From the NCBI RefSeq assembly GCF_001679925.1, contig NZ_LYUZ01000092.1, positions 164,066 to 228,065 on the forward strand: a DNA stretch of 64,000 bases. The letters are read 5' to 3'. The notes under the pieces are model-generated. The model did no database searches and was not told where the DNA came from. It saw nothing but the letters and a program-made list of their open reading frames with translations. How positions within the stretch are numbered: the first letter of the stretch is position 1; each line of letters opens with the position of its first letter. The translations under genes and the position numbers were made by a program. Positions 43,220-52,539 of the stretch are shown one piece after another. The stretch is from Leisingera sp. JC1 (GTDB lineage Bacteria > Pseudomonadota > Alphaproteobacteria > Rhodobacterales > Rhodobacteraceae).

Positions 43220-46200
43220 ATGACGCTTGCGCACTGGGCCAAAGCCCTCCGGGAGCATTGGGGCATTGAAGCGGAACTGACCCGCCTGGACGGCGAGTAC
43301 GACCTGAATTTCCTGGCCAAAGGACAAGACGGCCAAGGTTATATCCTTAAAGCTATGCGTCCCGGTTGCGACGAATGGCTGGTCGACATGCAAGTGAAGG
43401 CCTTCGAGCATATCGCGGAACGCCAGCCTGCCCTGCCCTGCCCGCGGGTCATTGCATCGCCTTCCGGACAGTCACTTCTCACCCTGCCGGATGAAAGCGG
43501 CCAGTACCGCCTGGTTTGGCTCCTGAACCAATTGCCGGGGCGTTGTTATGCCAAAGCAGAGCCGAAAAGCAATGCGCTGATCCAAGAGGTCGGCAGGGTC
43601 TTGGGCGGTGCGGCCAAGGCGCTGGCAGACTTCCGCCACGAAGGTCTTGAACGCGATTTCAAATGGGACCTGATGCGAGCGGGATGGGTCACTGAAAAGC
43701 TTTCATGCATTACCCCCCCAGAGCGCCTTGCCATCCTGGACGACATTTCTACGGAGTTTGCTAAGTTAGAGCCTGTATTGGCGAAGCTCCCCAAACAAGC
43801 CATCCACAACGATGCGAATGATTACAACATCATGGTGGCTGGTGAATTGAACGCACCTCGGCATGTATCCGGGCTGATCGACCTGGGCGATATGTGCGCG
43901 GCACCGCGCGTTTGCGATCTGGCAATTGCCGCGGCCTACATCGTTCTGGATCACCCGGCACCGGAAACAGCCCTTGCATCGCTGGTTGCCGGGTATCACG
44001 AGGCCTGCCCGCTGACCGCCGCCGAAGTAGACATGGTCTGGCCGCTTCTGCGGATGCGGCTTGCAGTGAGCGTGGTGAACTCTACCCTCATGGCCGCGGA
44101 GAACCCGGATGATCCTTATGTGACCGTTTCACAAGCGCCAGCCTGGCGGTTCCTTGAGGGCAATACACTGCATGGAGGATTGCTGAATGCCCGGCTGCGC
44201 GCGGCCTCTGGCCTGCCCGTGGTCGATGGAGCAGACCGCATCATGGCATGGATTGAACAGGAACGCGGCAATTTCGCATCCCTCATGGGAGAAGACCTAG
44301 CAGAAGCTCCGATGGGATCGCTGTCGGTGGAACAATCAACTTGGCCGCAGAATCCCTTCCACATGCCTCTGGAAGAGGCAGCCCAGGTCGGCGCCGAGTT
44401 CGAAGACCGCGGCCAGATCTGGCTGGGCTACTACCATGAGCCCAGGCTGATTTACACGGATGCAGCCTTCAGAAAGGGACCATGGAAAGCCAGCAACAGA
44501 CGCACGGTTCATCTGGCAGTAGACGCTTTCGCGCGGGCCGGGACTGCGATGTTTGCACCGCTGCGAGGTGAAGTGGTTGTCGCTGAATACCGTAGCGGGC
44601 ACCTGGACTACGGCGGGGTGATCATTCTGCGTCATGAAACACCCGAGGGCGATTCCTTCTTCACTTTATACGGCCATCTGGATCCTGAATTTCTGGACCG
44701 TTTGAAGCCGGGTGATATTGTCAAAAAGGGAGAAGAATTCTGCCGTCTTGGCGATCCCAGCCAAAATGGCGGATGGGCACCGCATGTTCATTTCCAGCTG
44801 GCGCTGACCACCGATGGGATCGAAACCGACTGGCCCGGTGTCGGTGATCCGGACGAGATGTATCTTTGGCGCGCACTGTGCCCCAACCCTGCGGCGTTGC
44901 TCAATCTGCCGAATGAGAAGGTCCATTATAAGCCGACCAGCAAGGACAGCGTTCTAGCAGGACGCCGCGCGCATTTCGGCGGCAACCTGAGCCTGACTTA
45001 CAGTGACCCGGTGATGCTGGTTCGCGGCTGGAAGCACCACCTGTTTGACGAATGGGGGCGGCCATATCTGGATGCCTACAACAACGTGCCGCATGTGGGA
45101 CACGCCCACCCGCGCATCCAGGCCGTTGCTGCGGATCAGTTGAAACGGATGAACTCCAACACCCGTTACCTGCATCCGGCACAAACCGCCTTTGCCGGCA
45201 AAGTACTGTCCAAGCTGCCCGATCACTTCGAGGTCTGCTTCTTTGTCAACTCGGGGACAGAGGCAAACGAGCTGGCCTTGCGCCTCGCGCGGGCACACAC
45301 TGGCGCCAAAGGCATGGTGACGCCAGATCACGGCTATCACGGCAACACCACCGGTGCGATCAGCATCTCTGCCTACAAATTCAACAAACCCGGCGGTATA
45401 GGACAGGCTGACTGGGTAGAGCTAATTGAAGTTGCCGATGATTACCGCGGCTCTTTCCGCCGAGATGATCCGGACCGGGCGCAAAAATACGCCGGTTTTG
45501 TAGATGCAGCGATCGATCGCCTTCAGGAAAAGGGCCACGGTGTGGCCGGTTTCATCGCGGAAACCTTTCCGTCAGTTGGCGGGCAAATCATTCCCCCCAA
45601 AGGGTATTTACCCGCGGTTTATGAAAAAATCCGCAATGCGGGCGGTGTTTGCATTGCAGATGAAGTGCAAACCGGACTGGGGCGGCTTGGCGACTGCTAT
45701 TTTGGTTTCGAACATCAGGACGCCCTGCCGGACATTGTTGTTCTGGGCAAGCCAATCGGCAACGGCCATCCTTTAGGCGTTCTTGTGACGACCAAGGCAA
45801 TTGCAGAAAGCTTTGACAACGGGATTGAGTTCTTTTCCACCTTCGGCGGCTCGACACTCTCTTGCCGGATTGGAAAAGAGGTCCTGGATATCGTCGATGA
45901 AGAGGGTCTGCAGGAAAACGCCCGTATTCAGGGCGAGCAACTGATTGAAGGCCTGAAAGCTCTGGAACAGAAATATGCCTGCGTCGGCGACGTCCGCGGC
46001 TTGGGCCTGTTCCTTGGACTGGAGCTTATCAACCCGGACGGCTCCCAAGCCACAGAGATCTGTTCCTATGTCAAAAACCGGATGCGGGATCACCGGATCC
46101 TGATTGGAAGCGAAGGCCCCAAGGACAATATCCTGAAAATCCGGCCGCCGCTGACCATCGATTCAGACGATACTGACATGATCGTCAAAACCTTGGATAG

Positions 46201-46228
46201 CATTCTGCAGGAGGTGGAGGCGGCCTGA
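43220..46228 (+). CDS. fusion of kinase (APH), M23 peptidase and class III aminotransferase domains
   Basis: The 1002-residue protein has three domains. Residues 1-330 are an APH-type kinase with catalytic HNDANDYN (D198, N203) and DLGD. Residues about 425-540 are an M23-like fold with H431, D435 and HVH at 522-524, all metal ligands kept. Residues about 570-1002 are a class III aminotransferase with PLP lysine K844 (VLGKPIGNGHPLG). Human relatives of the end domains are hydroxylysine kinase and phospho-lyase PHYKPL, so the protein may phosphorylate an amino alcohol and eliminate the phosphate. Such fusions are known in proteobacteria; the M23 role is unexplained. Start ATG 43220 follows GGGGAG. 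Confidence 0.94.
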   Translation: MTLAHWAKALREHWGIEAELTRLDGEYDLNFLAKGQDGQGYILKAMRPGCDEWLVDMQVKAFEHIAERQPALPCPRVIASPSGQSLLTLPDESGQYRLVWLLNQLPGRCYAKAEPKSNALIQEVGRVLGGAAKALADFRHEGLERDFKWDLMRAGWVTEKLSCITPPERLAILDDISTEFAKLEPVLAKLPKQAIHNDANDYNIMVAGELNAPRHVSGLIDLGDMCAAPRVCDLAIAAAYIVLDHPAPETALASLVAGYHEACPLTAAEVDMVWPLLRMRLAVSVVNSTLMAAENPDDPYVTVSQAPAWRFLEGNTLHGGLLNARLRAASGLPVVDGADRIMAWIEQERGNFASLMGEDLAEAPMGSLSVEQSTWPQNPFHMPLEEAAQVGAEFEDRGQIWLGYYHEPRLIYTDAAFRKGPWKASNRRTVHLAVDAFARAGTAMFAPLRGEVVVAEYRSGHLDYGGVIILRHETPEGDSFFTLYGHLDPEFLDRLKPGDIVKKGEEFCRLGDPSQNGGWAPHVHFQLALTTDGIETDWPGVGDPDEMYLWRALCPNPAALLNLPNEKVHYKPTSKDSVLAGRRAHFGGNLSLTYSDPVMLVRGWKHHLFDEWGRPYLDAYNNVPHVGHAHPRIQAVAADQLKRMNSNTRYLHPAQTAFAGKVLSKLPDHFEVCFFVNSGTEANELALRLARAHTGAKGMVTPDHGYHGNTTGAISISAYKFNKPGGIGQADWVELIEVADDYRGSFRRDDPDRAQKYAGFVDAAIDRLQEKGHGVAGFIAETFPSVGGQIIPPKGYLPAVYEKIRNAGGVCIADEVQTGLGRLGDCYFGFEHQDALPDIVVLGKPIGNGHPLGVLVTTKAIAESFDNGIEFFSTFGGSTLSCRIGKEVLDIVDEEGLQENARIQGEQLIEGLKALEQKYACVGDVRGLGLFLGLELINPDGSQATEICSYVKNRMRDHRILIGSEGPKDNILKIRPPLTIDSDDTDMIVKTLDSILQEVEAA

Positions 46229-46256
46229 CACACCTCCCGCCTTTGGTTCAAGCGAC

Positions 46257-46286
46257 AAAAAAGGCGGTGGGGAACCACCGCCTTTT
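46257..46286. terminator. bidirectional terminator
   Basis: AAAAGGCGGTGG and CCACCGCCTTTT pair over a 4-base GGAA loop. It ends the three-domain fusion transcript on plus and the 60-residue peptide gene on minus. Confidence 0.85.
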
Positions 46287-46305
46287 CTGTAACCGTGTAT
46301 CGAAA

Positions 46306-46488
46306 TTAGTTCGATGCAACAGCTGCGCCGACCAGAACCAGCAGCAGCAGCGGCAGCAGGATGCCGCTGGAAGAGCCCTGTGCTTCTTCCACGATGACCG
46401 GCGGTTCAACAACCGGCTCGGACAGGTTGCCAGCAGTGGCGGTGGAAGCAGCAGCGGTCAGCGCAGCAGCGATAACGAGTTTTTTCAT
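46306..46488 (-). CDS. 60-aa small exported or tail-anchored peptide
   Basis: The gene starts at ATG 46488 behind GGAGG. Residues 1-19 form a signal peptide (MKKLVIAAALTAAASTATA), followed by an acidic/proline stretch (EPVVEPPVIVEEAQ), and a C-terminal hydrophobic run (ILLPLLLLVLVGAAV) ending ASN. It would be exported and held in a membrane by the tail. The pattern occurs as an uncharacterised roseobacter family. It ends in the shared terminator and stands alone. Confidence 0.82.
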   Translation of the reverse strand: MKKLVIAAALTAAASTATAGNLSEPVVEPPVIVEEAQGSSSGILLPLLLLVLVGAAVASN

Positions 46489-46626
46489 GTTAACCTCCAG
46501 AATTTGCGCGGATCAAACATCTGAACCGCGCACCCAAGACTTACCTCGTATTTTTTTCTAACCAGCAAAAACGCGGGATTGCAATTGCTTGTTATAGTTA
46601 ACAGCTTAGCGCCCCGCCGCGTGTCG

Positions 46627-47244
46627 TCAAATAAGCAACACCTGGGTGCCGACTTTTGCCAGGCTGAACAGCTCGGCGATATGCTCATTGTAGAGCCCGA
46701 TGCATCCATTCGACGACTTGCGCCCGATCTTGCGCGTATCGTGGGTTCCGTGGATCCGATAATACTTCCACCCCAGGTACAGCGCATGGGTACCCAGCGG
46801 ATTATCCGGGCCCGGTGGAATGTAGGCAGGCCATTCCGGGTTTCGCTTGCGCATATTGGGTGTTGGCGCCCAGCTTGGTCCCTCCACCTTGCGCACAACC
46901 TGAGTGCGGCCGCGGCGTGTCAGATCGTCTGAAAGCGGAACCGATGACGGGAACAGCTTGTAGGTGTTTTCGTCCGCGGACCAATAGTGCAGCGCCCGGC
47001 TGTCGATATCGACCAGAATCGCTCCGTTGCGCAAATTATCGAAATAGGGCCGCCAGGATTTTGCCCGGAAAGCCGAAATGTTGCGCTGTACCGGCGGTTC
47101 CGGCTCTGGCGGCGGACGCAAGGGATCAAAAGCCTGCTCAACGTTGTCAGGGTCCTCTTGCGCCAGCGCCGAAGAGGAGATCAAGGCAGCACTTCCGGCG
47201 AGGAACTGCCTCCGGCTGAAGATTTCAAATGGTTTTCGGGACAT
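46627..47244 (-). CDS. L,D-transpeptidase (YkuD), Tat-exported
   Basis: The 205-residue protein has a twin-arginine signal (SRRQFLAGSAALISSSALA, residues 10-28). The YkuD catalytic motif is HGTHDTRKIGRKSSNGCIGL, with nucleophilic Cys in SNGCIGL and general His. It cross-links peptidoglycan (3-3 links) or attaches lipoproteins in the periplasm. ATG 47244 is preferred to a TTG at 47256 because of GGAAG six bases before. Divergent from the CAP-domain lipoprotein. Confidence 0.93.
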   Translation of the reverse strand: MSRKPFEIFSRRQFLAGSAALISSSALAQEDPDNVEQAFDPLRPPPEPEPPVQRNISAFRAKSWRPYFDNLRNGAILVDIDSRALHYWSADENTYKLFPSSVPLSDDLTRRGRTQVVRKVEGPSWAPTPNMRKRNPEWPAYIPPGPDNPLGTHALYLGWKYYRIHGTHDTRKIGRKSSNGCIGLYNEHIAELFSLAKVGTQVLLI

Positions 47245-47414
47245 CACATCTTCCAACTTGCGCTTTCAGTATCCTAGATTGAAGCATTTTATGGCCGGAA
47301 AGCCGCAGTCGCAAATCAATCCGGCGGCCAAGTCTGCATAATTTTGCCGGCCCGTTTGCACAGCTGCCACAGGAAGGATAAATGCATCAGCGACTGATAG
47401 AGCGAGAGAGCATA

Positions 47415-47897
47415 ATGAATCGCGTTTTTCTGCTGATGGCTGCTGCAATTCTAACTCTGGCGGCGGCCTGTACACCGTCATCAGAATCCGGCGGATCCTA
47501 CCGCATCAGGAACGCAGACAAGGTGCAGCTGCGAATGCTCGACTCGGTCAATGCGCTGCGCCAGGCTGCCGGTGCGCAGGCGGTTCAGCTGAACGCCGAG
47601 CTTACCGCTGCTGCTGCGACTCACTCCCGCGATATGTCTGTGCAGAACCGGCCCTGGCATTTCGGGTCTGACGGATCGTCGCCGCTGGACCGGGTTGCCC
47701 GCGCGGGCTACGCCGGCACATTGCTGGGTGAAAACATCTCTGAAACCTACGAGAATGAGCAGCAAACCTTGACTGCCTGGCTGGAAAAACCGGCCACCCG
47801 TGCGGTGATTCTGGATCCCAAGGCTAGAAACATGGGCTTTTCCTGGTTCCAGGAACCGAACGGCAAGATCTGGTGGACCTTGGTGATGGGCAGCTAA
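47415..47897 (+). CDS. CAP/SCP-domain lipoprotein
   Basis: The 160-residue lipoprotein has a signal with lipobox LAAAC (cysteine 19 or so). The CAP domain shows LDSVNALRQAAGAQAVQL, AAATHSRDMSVQNRPWHFG and GENISETYENEQQTLTAW, with histidines and glutamate of the CAP cavity. The role of bacterial CAP proteins is unclear, perhaps binding lipids or hydrolysing. It lies between two L,D-transpeptidase genes, suggesting a cell-wall theme. Weak ribosome binding site AGAGAG. Terminator follows at 47931-47964. Confidence 0.9.
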   Translation: MNRVFLLMAAAILTLAAACTPSSESGGSYRIRNADKVQLRMLDSVNALRQAAGAQAVQLNAELTAAAATHSRDMSVQNRPWHFGSDGSSPLDRVARAGYAGTLLGENISETYENEQQTLTAWLEKPATRAVILDPKARNMGFSWFQEPNGKIWWTLVMGS

Positions 47898-47930
47898 CCC
47901 ACTGCGCTTAGAATTAATACGGTTCCAAAC

Positions 47931-47964
47931 AAAAAGGTCCGACGCTGACGCGCCGGACCTTTTT
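47931..47964. terminator. bidirectional terminator
   Basis: AAAAAGGTCCG at 47931-47941 pairs with CGGACCTTTTT at 47954-47964 over a 12-base loop. It serves the CAP lipoprotein on plus and the second L,D-transpeptidase on minus. Confidence 0.85.
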
Positions 47965-47984
47965 GTTTAGGCAGTTTCCTTAAA

Positions 47985-48512
47985 TCAGGGCCGCAGTGCG
48001 ATAGTTGTGCCGTCCTGCACCATCGCATAGATCTCTTCGATTTCCTCGTTGGTCACAGCGATACAGCCAGCTGTCCAGTCATCAACCCGGGCTGCGCGCT
48101 TGCGCTCCTTGGGGTTGTTTGGCTGACCGTGGATGAAGATTTCCCCGCCTGGCCGCTTACCGTTGGCCTGCGCAATGGCGCGATCCTGATTGTTTGGATA
48201 CGAAATGCCAACCGACAGATGGTAACGGCTGTTCGGATTGCGCCGGTTGACCAAATAAGTGCCCTCAGGTGTTTTGCCATCACCCTCAAACCGTTTGGGT
48301 CCGAGCGGGGCAAATCCCAGATCAACCTTGTATTCCCGCAAAATTTCGTCGTTGTGCATCAGGTACAGCTTACGCGCGCCTTTATTGATCACGATCGAAG
48401 TGACCTGCGGACCGTCATAAGATTTGAACCTGCTCACTGAGCCACCGGTGGTGCTGCAGCCGGCCAGCGCAAGGCTCGCGGCGGCACTAATGCCAAATGC
48501 CCTTCTGTTCAT
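47985..48512 (-). CDS. L,D-transpeptidase family lipoprotein
   Basis: The 175-residue protein has a lipoprotein signal (MNRRAFGISAAASLALAGC). The YkuD domain shows FIHGQPNN and DDWTAGCIAVTNEEIEEIY with catalytic cysteine. It is shorter than the other transpeptidase and closer to the YafK/ErfK small form. Such lipoproteins act on peptidoglycan or have other carboxypeptidase roles. Its stop is 21 bases from the shared terminator. Confidence 0.92.
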   Translation of the reverse strand: MNRRAFGISAAASLALAGCSTTGGSVSRFKSYDGPQVTSIVINKGARKLYLMHNDEILREYKVDLGFAPLGPKRFEGDGKTPEGTYLVNRRNPNSRYHLSVGISYPNNQDRAIAQANGKRPGGEIFIHGQPNNPKERKRAARVDDWTAGCIAVTNEEIEEIYAMVQDGTTIALRP

Positions 48513-48578
48513 TGTCCCAGCCTGTATTTTTCTTGTGCCTCTATTCAGGCTTTAACGCGAAAATGCTGTTAAGGAAAT

Positions 48579-49388
48579 TCACAATTTCCTGTCCTGAACC
48601 GGCTGATTGGTTAGCTTTTGCTCAATTGCCTCCAGCCGGCTCAGCACCTCATCCCGGTAAGCATCTGTGCGCTCACCTTCTTCCTCACCGTGGGCGTCCT
48701 GCATCGAGTTCACAATCAGGCCGACCAGGAGGTTCACCACTGCAAATGTCGTGACCATGATGAACGGCACGAAGAAAGCCCAAGCATGCGGATGCACTTC
48801 CATCACCGGACGCACGATTCCCATCGACCAGCTTTCCAGTGTCATAATCTGGAACAACGAATAGGCGCTGAGGCCGAGATTTCCGAACCATTCCGGAAAA
48901 TCCTGACCGAACAGCTTGGTTGCGATAACAGAGCCAATGTAGAAGATGATCGCCATCAGCAGAAACACCGATCCCATCCCAGGCAGTGCGGTAATAAACC
49001 CCTCGACGACCCGGCGCAGCCGCGGCGCAACAGAGATCACCCGCAACACCCGCAGGATACGCAGCGCCCGCAGGACCGACAGCCCCTGAGTACCGGGCGC
49101 AAGAGCAATGCCGACAATCACAAAATCAAAAACATTCCAGCCGCTCAGGAAAAACCGCAGCCGCCGCACCAGCAGCTTGGCCAGGATCTCAACAACAAAG
49201 ATCGACAAGCAGATTTTGTCGATCAAATGGATAAGCCCGCCCAGCTTAGCCATCACAGGCGGGGACGTCTCAAGGCCCAAGGTAACCGCATTGATCAAAA
49301 TGACGGCGGTGATGAAGCGGCCGAAACGGCTGCTATCCAGAATGGCTTCCATGCGGCGGGTCGGTGTCATCACTTGAATATCCGTCAT
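48579..49388 (-). CDS. voltage-gated sodium channel, NavAb/NaChBac-like
   Basis: The 269-residue ion channel has the single-repeat six-helix plan: S1 about 22-40, S2 52-72, S3 83-97, S4 with gating arginines R107, R110, R113 and R116 at every third position, S5 135-158, S6 203-232. The selectivity filter at 183-188 is TLESWS, identical to bacterial sodium channel NavAb. A glutamate-rich coiled-coil tail (YRDEVLSRLEAIEQKL) likely assembles the tetramer. ATG 49388 lies within two bases of the methyltransferase stop, so both are probably cotranscribed. Confidence 0.97.
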   Translation of the reverse strand: MTDIQVMTPTRRMEAILDSSRFGRFITAVILINAVTLGLETSPPVMAKLGGLIHLIDKICLSIFVVEILAKLLVRRLRFFLSGWNVFDFVIVGIALAPGTQGLSVLRALRILRVLRVISVAPRLRRVVEGFITALPGMGSVFLLMAIIFYIGSVIATKLFGQDFPEWFGNLGLSAYSLFQIMTLESWSMGIVRPVMEVHPHAWAFFVPFIMVTTFAVVNLLVGLIVNSMQDAHGEEEGERTDAYRDEVLSRLEAIEQKLTNQPVQDRKL

Positions 49389-49389
49389 C

Positions 49390-50637
49390 TTAGTCTTTCA
49401 GGGTGAATTTTGCAGCCAGCTCGGTATGGGCTGACCAGCGGAACTGGTCAACAACCTGAACCCAGTCCAGTGAGTAGCCTGCCTCAACCAACGCCTTGGC
49501 ATCGCGGGCAAAGCTGACTGGGTTACAAGACACATAGGCGATCACCGGCGTGCGCGCCTTAGTCAGCTGGGCGACCTGCGCCTCTGCGCCAGCCCGGGGC
49601 GGATCGATCACCGCCGCTTCAAATGCCGCGCCAAACGGGTTGAGGTCCTCAGGCAACATGGGATTGCGAAACAGGTCGCGGACTTCGGTGGCTACTTTCT
49701 TCAGCCCCTTTGCCTTGCGCCAGCCGTCGTCCAAGGCCTTCACCATTTCCCCCTCACCTTCAACCGCATGCACTTCGGCAAATTGCGCCAGAGGCAGCGA
49801 GAAGGTGCCACAACCGGCAAACAGATCAACGATCCGTTTGGCGCCCTTGGTGATCTCGAGAACTGCGGCCAGCAACGCGGCCTCGCCTTCGCGGGTTGCC
49901 TGCAAGAATGCTCCAGGGGGCGGGCAAACTTGCGCCGCTCCAAAAGGCTGTACAGGCGGCTGCTCCATCGCAACGGGCTCGTCATCCCAAGTCAACCTGG
50001 CAATCCGGTGCTTTTCCGCCAGTTGCGCCAATTCGATGCGCAACGACCCATCCAGCGGCTTGCCGTTTTTGACCAGTATATCCAGCCCGGCGTCCAAAGC
50101 GGTCACTGCAACTGACAGCGGCGCTTTCCGGCTGGCACCTGCCAAAGCCAGCGCCTCCGCCACCGGAATGGCCGCCAGCAGTTCTGGATCCAAAAGCTGG
50201 CAGTCCGGGATCTCGGTAATCACGTCAGATGCCTGACCGTGAAAACCGGCCATCGCCCCCTTCTTGGTGCGCCGCACTGCCAGCGTCGCGCGGCGGCGGG
50301 ACCGGGGCGGCGAGGTCAGAATCGGGCGGAACTCCGTCTCAAGGCCTTGCGCGGCCAGCGCATTGCGGACCACATTCGTTTTCCACTTTTCCACAAAGAC
50401 GTCGCTGGCGTGCTGAAGCTGACATCCGCCGCAAGCCTTGTAATGGCGGCAGGGCGGCTGCACCCGGTGTTCAGACGGAGTTTCAATTCGGACCTGTGTC
50501 AGGCGGCTGCCCTCCGCGATACCGGTGACAAGCTCGCCCGGGAGGGTCCGTGGAGCAAACAGGGGACCGTCGGCCACGCCATCGCCCTGATGGCCCAGCC
50601 GGCTGATCATTACTGTGGTTCTGGCTGCGTCAGTCAT
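49390..50637 (-). CDS. 23S rRNA/tRNA (uracil-5-)-methyltransferase-like, TrmA/RlmD family
   Basis: The 415-residue enzyme has an N-terminal TRAM domain (SRLGHQGDGVADGPLFAPRTLPGE), an iron-sulfur cluster motif CRHYKACGGCQLQHA (CxxxxxCxxC), the SAM domain IVDLFAGCGTFSLPLAQFAEV, DPPRAGAEAQV and the catalytic cysteine YVSCNPVSFARD. Family members methylate uracil-5 in 23S rRNA or tRNA. Which position is modified is not clear. Stop two bases before the channel gene. Confidence 0.92.
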   Translation of the reverse strand: MTDAARTTVMISRLGHQGDGVADGPLFAPRTLPGELVTGIAEGSRLTQVRIETPSEHRVQPPCRHYKACGGCQLQHASDVFVEKWKTNVVRNALAAQGLETEFRPILTSPPRSRRRATLAVRRTKKGAMAGFHGQASDVITEIPDCQLLDPELLAAIPVAEALALAGASRKAPLSVAVTALDAGLDILVKNGKPLDGSLRIELAQLAEKHRIARLTWDDEPVAMEQPPVQPFGAAQVCPPPGAFLQATREGEAALLAAVLEITKGAKRIVDLFAGCGTFSLPLAQFAEVHAVEGEGEMVKALDDGWRKAKGLKKVATEVRDLFRNPMLPEDLNPFGAAFEAAVIDPPRAGAEAQVAQLTKARTPVIAYVSCNPVSFARDAKALVEAGYSLDWVQVVDQFRWSAHTELAAKFTLKD

Positions 50638-50691
50638 GGGCGCTCATTACCCCGCCGTTCCTGCCAGCAAAAGCAAAATGCGCCGGAATGA

Positions 50692-52539
50692 TTACTCAGC
50701 TGCAGCTGTTTGTTCATCATCCGTGCAGATAAAGCCGCCGGATTGGCGCGCCCAGAAAGAAGCGTAAAGACCGCCTTTCGTCAGCAGCTCCTGATGGCTG
50801 CCGTTTTCTGCAATCCTGCCTTTCTCCATCACGACAATCCGGTCCATTTCGCTCAGCGTCGACAGACGGTGCGCAATGGCGAGAACCGTTTTGCCTTCCA
50901 TCACCCGGTGCAACGCAGTCTGGATCGATGCTTCAACCTCAGAATCCAGTGCCGAGGTTGCCTCATCCAGTACCAGGATCGGCGCGTCCTTCAGAATCGC
51001 TCGGGCCAAGGCTATCCGCTGCCGCTGTCCGCCAGAAAGCTTCACACCCCGTTCGCCAAGGTGCGCATCATAGCCTGTGCGCCCCTGACCGTCCTCGAGT
51101 TCGGTGATGAACTCATGCGCCTCAGCTTTCCTGGCCGCGGCAATCAGATCAGCCTCTGAGGCGTCCGGCCGGCCGTACAGGATGTTTTCACGTGCAGACC
51201 GGTTAAACATGGCAGTCTCCTGCGTGACCATACCGATCTGACTGCGCAAAGAGTTCTGCGTGACTTCCGATATCTCCTGCCCATCAATAAATATGCGGCC
51301 TTTTTCTTCATCATAGAGCCTGAGCAAGAGCGAAACGAGCGTCGACTTTCCCGCCCCTGAGGCTCCGACAATGCCCAGCTTTTCGCCCGGGTGTATTGTC
51401 AGGTCGATCCCCTGCACCCCGCCGACATCGCGTCCATAGGCAAACTCCACCTGATCAAAAACAATTCCGCCGTTGCCGACCACCAGCGGTTTTGCACTAG
51501 GCACATCCTCCACCCTGTCACGGACAGACAAGGTCTTCATGCCGTTTTCGATTTCACCAACGTTGGAATAAATCGCCATCAGTGTGAAACTGACCCAGCC
51601 CGTCATTTGCGCAATCCGGATTGAAACAGCACCGGCTGCCACGATGTCACCTTCCGTTGCTGTCCCTGACTGCCAAAGAAACAGCGTCGCACCGATCAGC
51701 AAAACAGGCAAAATACCTGCGAGGCACATGAGACAAAAGCGGAAGCTGGCGGAGAGGTAACCGAAGTGCAGCGACTTTTCGCGAAAATGCACCATCGCAT
51801 CCTGGGCGGTACGCTCCTCATGGTCAGCATGGGCAAACAGCTTCACTGTCTTGATGTTGGTGATCGAGTCGACAACTTGGCCGGTGACCATCGCCCGCGC
51901 CCCAGCCCGTGCGCCGGACCGTTTGCGGATACGCGGCAAGAACCAGCGGATCAGCGCGAAATAGGCCGCAAGCCAAGCCAGAAACACACCTGTGATGCGC
52001 CAGTCAATAGAGCCTAACAAGGCCAACGACCCAGCGAGGGAGGCCAACGCAAAGGCCACAACATTGATCATTTCTGTAGCGACCGACGTGACTGCGGTTG
52101 CTGTCTGCATCTGTTTCTGGGCGATACGTCCAGCAAAATCATCGTCAAAGAACCGCACCGACTGGCCAAGTGTCCATCGGTTCAGACGCGATAGAACCAG
52201 CGGGTTCACATTCGGTTGCACAATGATCGCATTTGATGCGGCCGACAGGCCAAACAGCACCGGGCGCACAAACAGGAAGAAGCCCAGAGCCAGGGAAATA
52301 ACGGCAACATTCCCAGCGGAGAAAAACTGCTGCGGCCCGCTGGCAAGTGCTGTGTCGATGACCATTCCCAGGATAAATGCCGTTCCAGCCTCCATTCCGC
52401 CGGCCAGCGCCGAAAACCCAGCAGCCATAAGCAGCATCGGCCAAGCGCCTGACAAGCACCAGCGCAGGAAGGCCCCCAGCCTGCGCGGCGGCGGCCCGTC
52501 GGCGGGGCGGAAAGCATCGATCAGGTTGCCAACGTTCAT
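50692..52539 (-). CDS. ABC exporter, ATP-binding/permease half-transporter (second of pair)
   Basis: The 615-residue half-transporter has six membrane helices in the first 320 residues and an ATPase with Walker A VGASGAGKSTL, signature LSGGQRQRIALARA, Walker B ILVLDEATSALD. Homologous to MsbA-like lipid/drug exporters. The coding starts at ATG 52539, overlapping the upstream half by four bases, so the two probably form a heterodimer. The substrate is unknown. Confidence 0.94.
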   Translation of the reverse strand: MNVGNLIDAFRPADGPPPRRLGAFLRWCLSGAWPMLLMAAGFSALAGGMEAGTAFILGMVIDTALASGPQQFFSAGNVAVISLALGFFLFVRPVLFGLSAASNAIIVQPNVNPLVLSRLNRWTLGQSVRFFDDDFAGRIAQKQMQTATAVTSVATEMINVVAFALASLAGSLALLGSIDWRITGVFLAWLAAYFALIRWFLPRIRKRSGARAGARAMVTGQVVDSITNIKTVKLFAHADHEERTAQDAMVHFREKSLHFGYLSASFRFCLMCLAGILPVLLIGATLFLWQSGTATEGDIVAAGAVSIRIAQMTGWVSFTLMAIYSNVGEIENGMKTLSVRDRVEDVPSAKPLVVGNGGIVFDQVEFAYGRDVGGVQGIDLTIHPGEKLGIVGASGAGKSTLVSLLLRLYDEEKGRIFIDGQEISEVTQNSLRSQIGMVTQETAMFNRSARENILYGRPDASEADLIAAARKAEAHEFITELEDGQGRTGYDAHLGERGVKLSGGQRQRIALARAILKDAPILVLDEATSALDSEVEASIQTALHRVMEGKTVLAIAHRLSTLSEMDRIVVMEKGRIAENGSHQELLTKGGLYASFWARQSGGFICTDDEQTAAAE

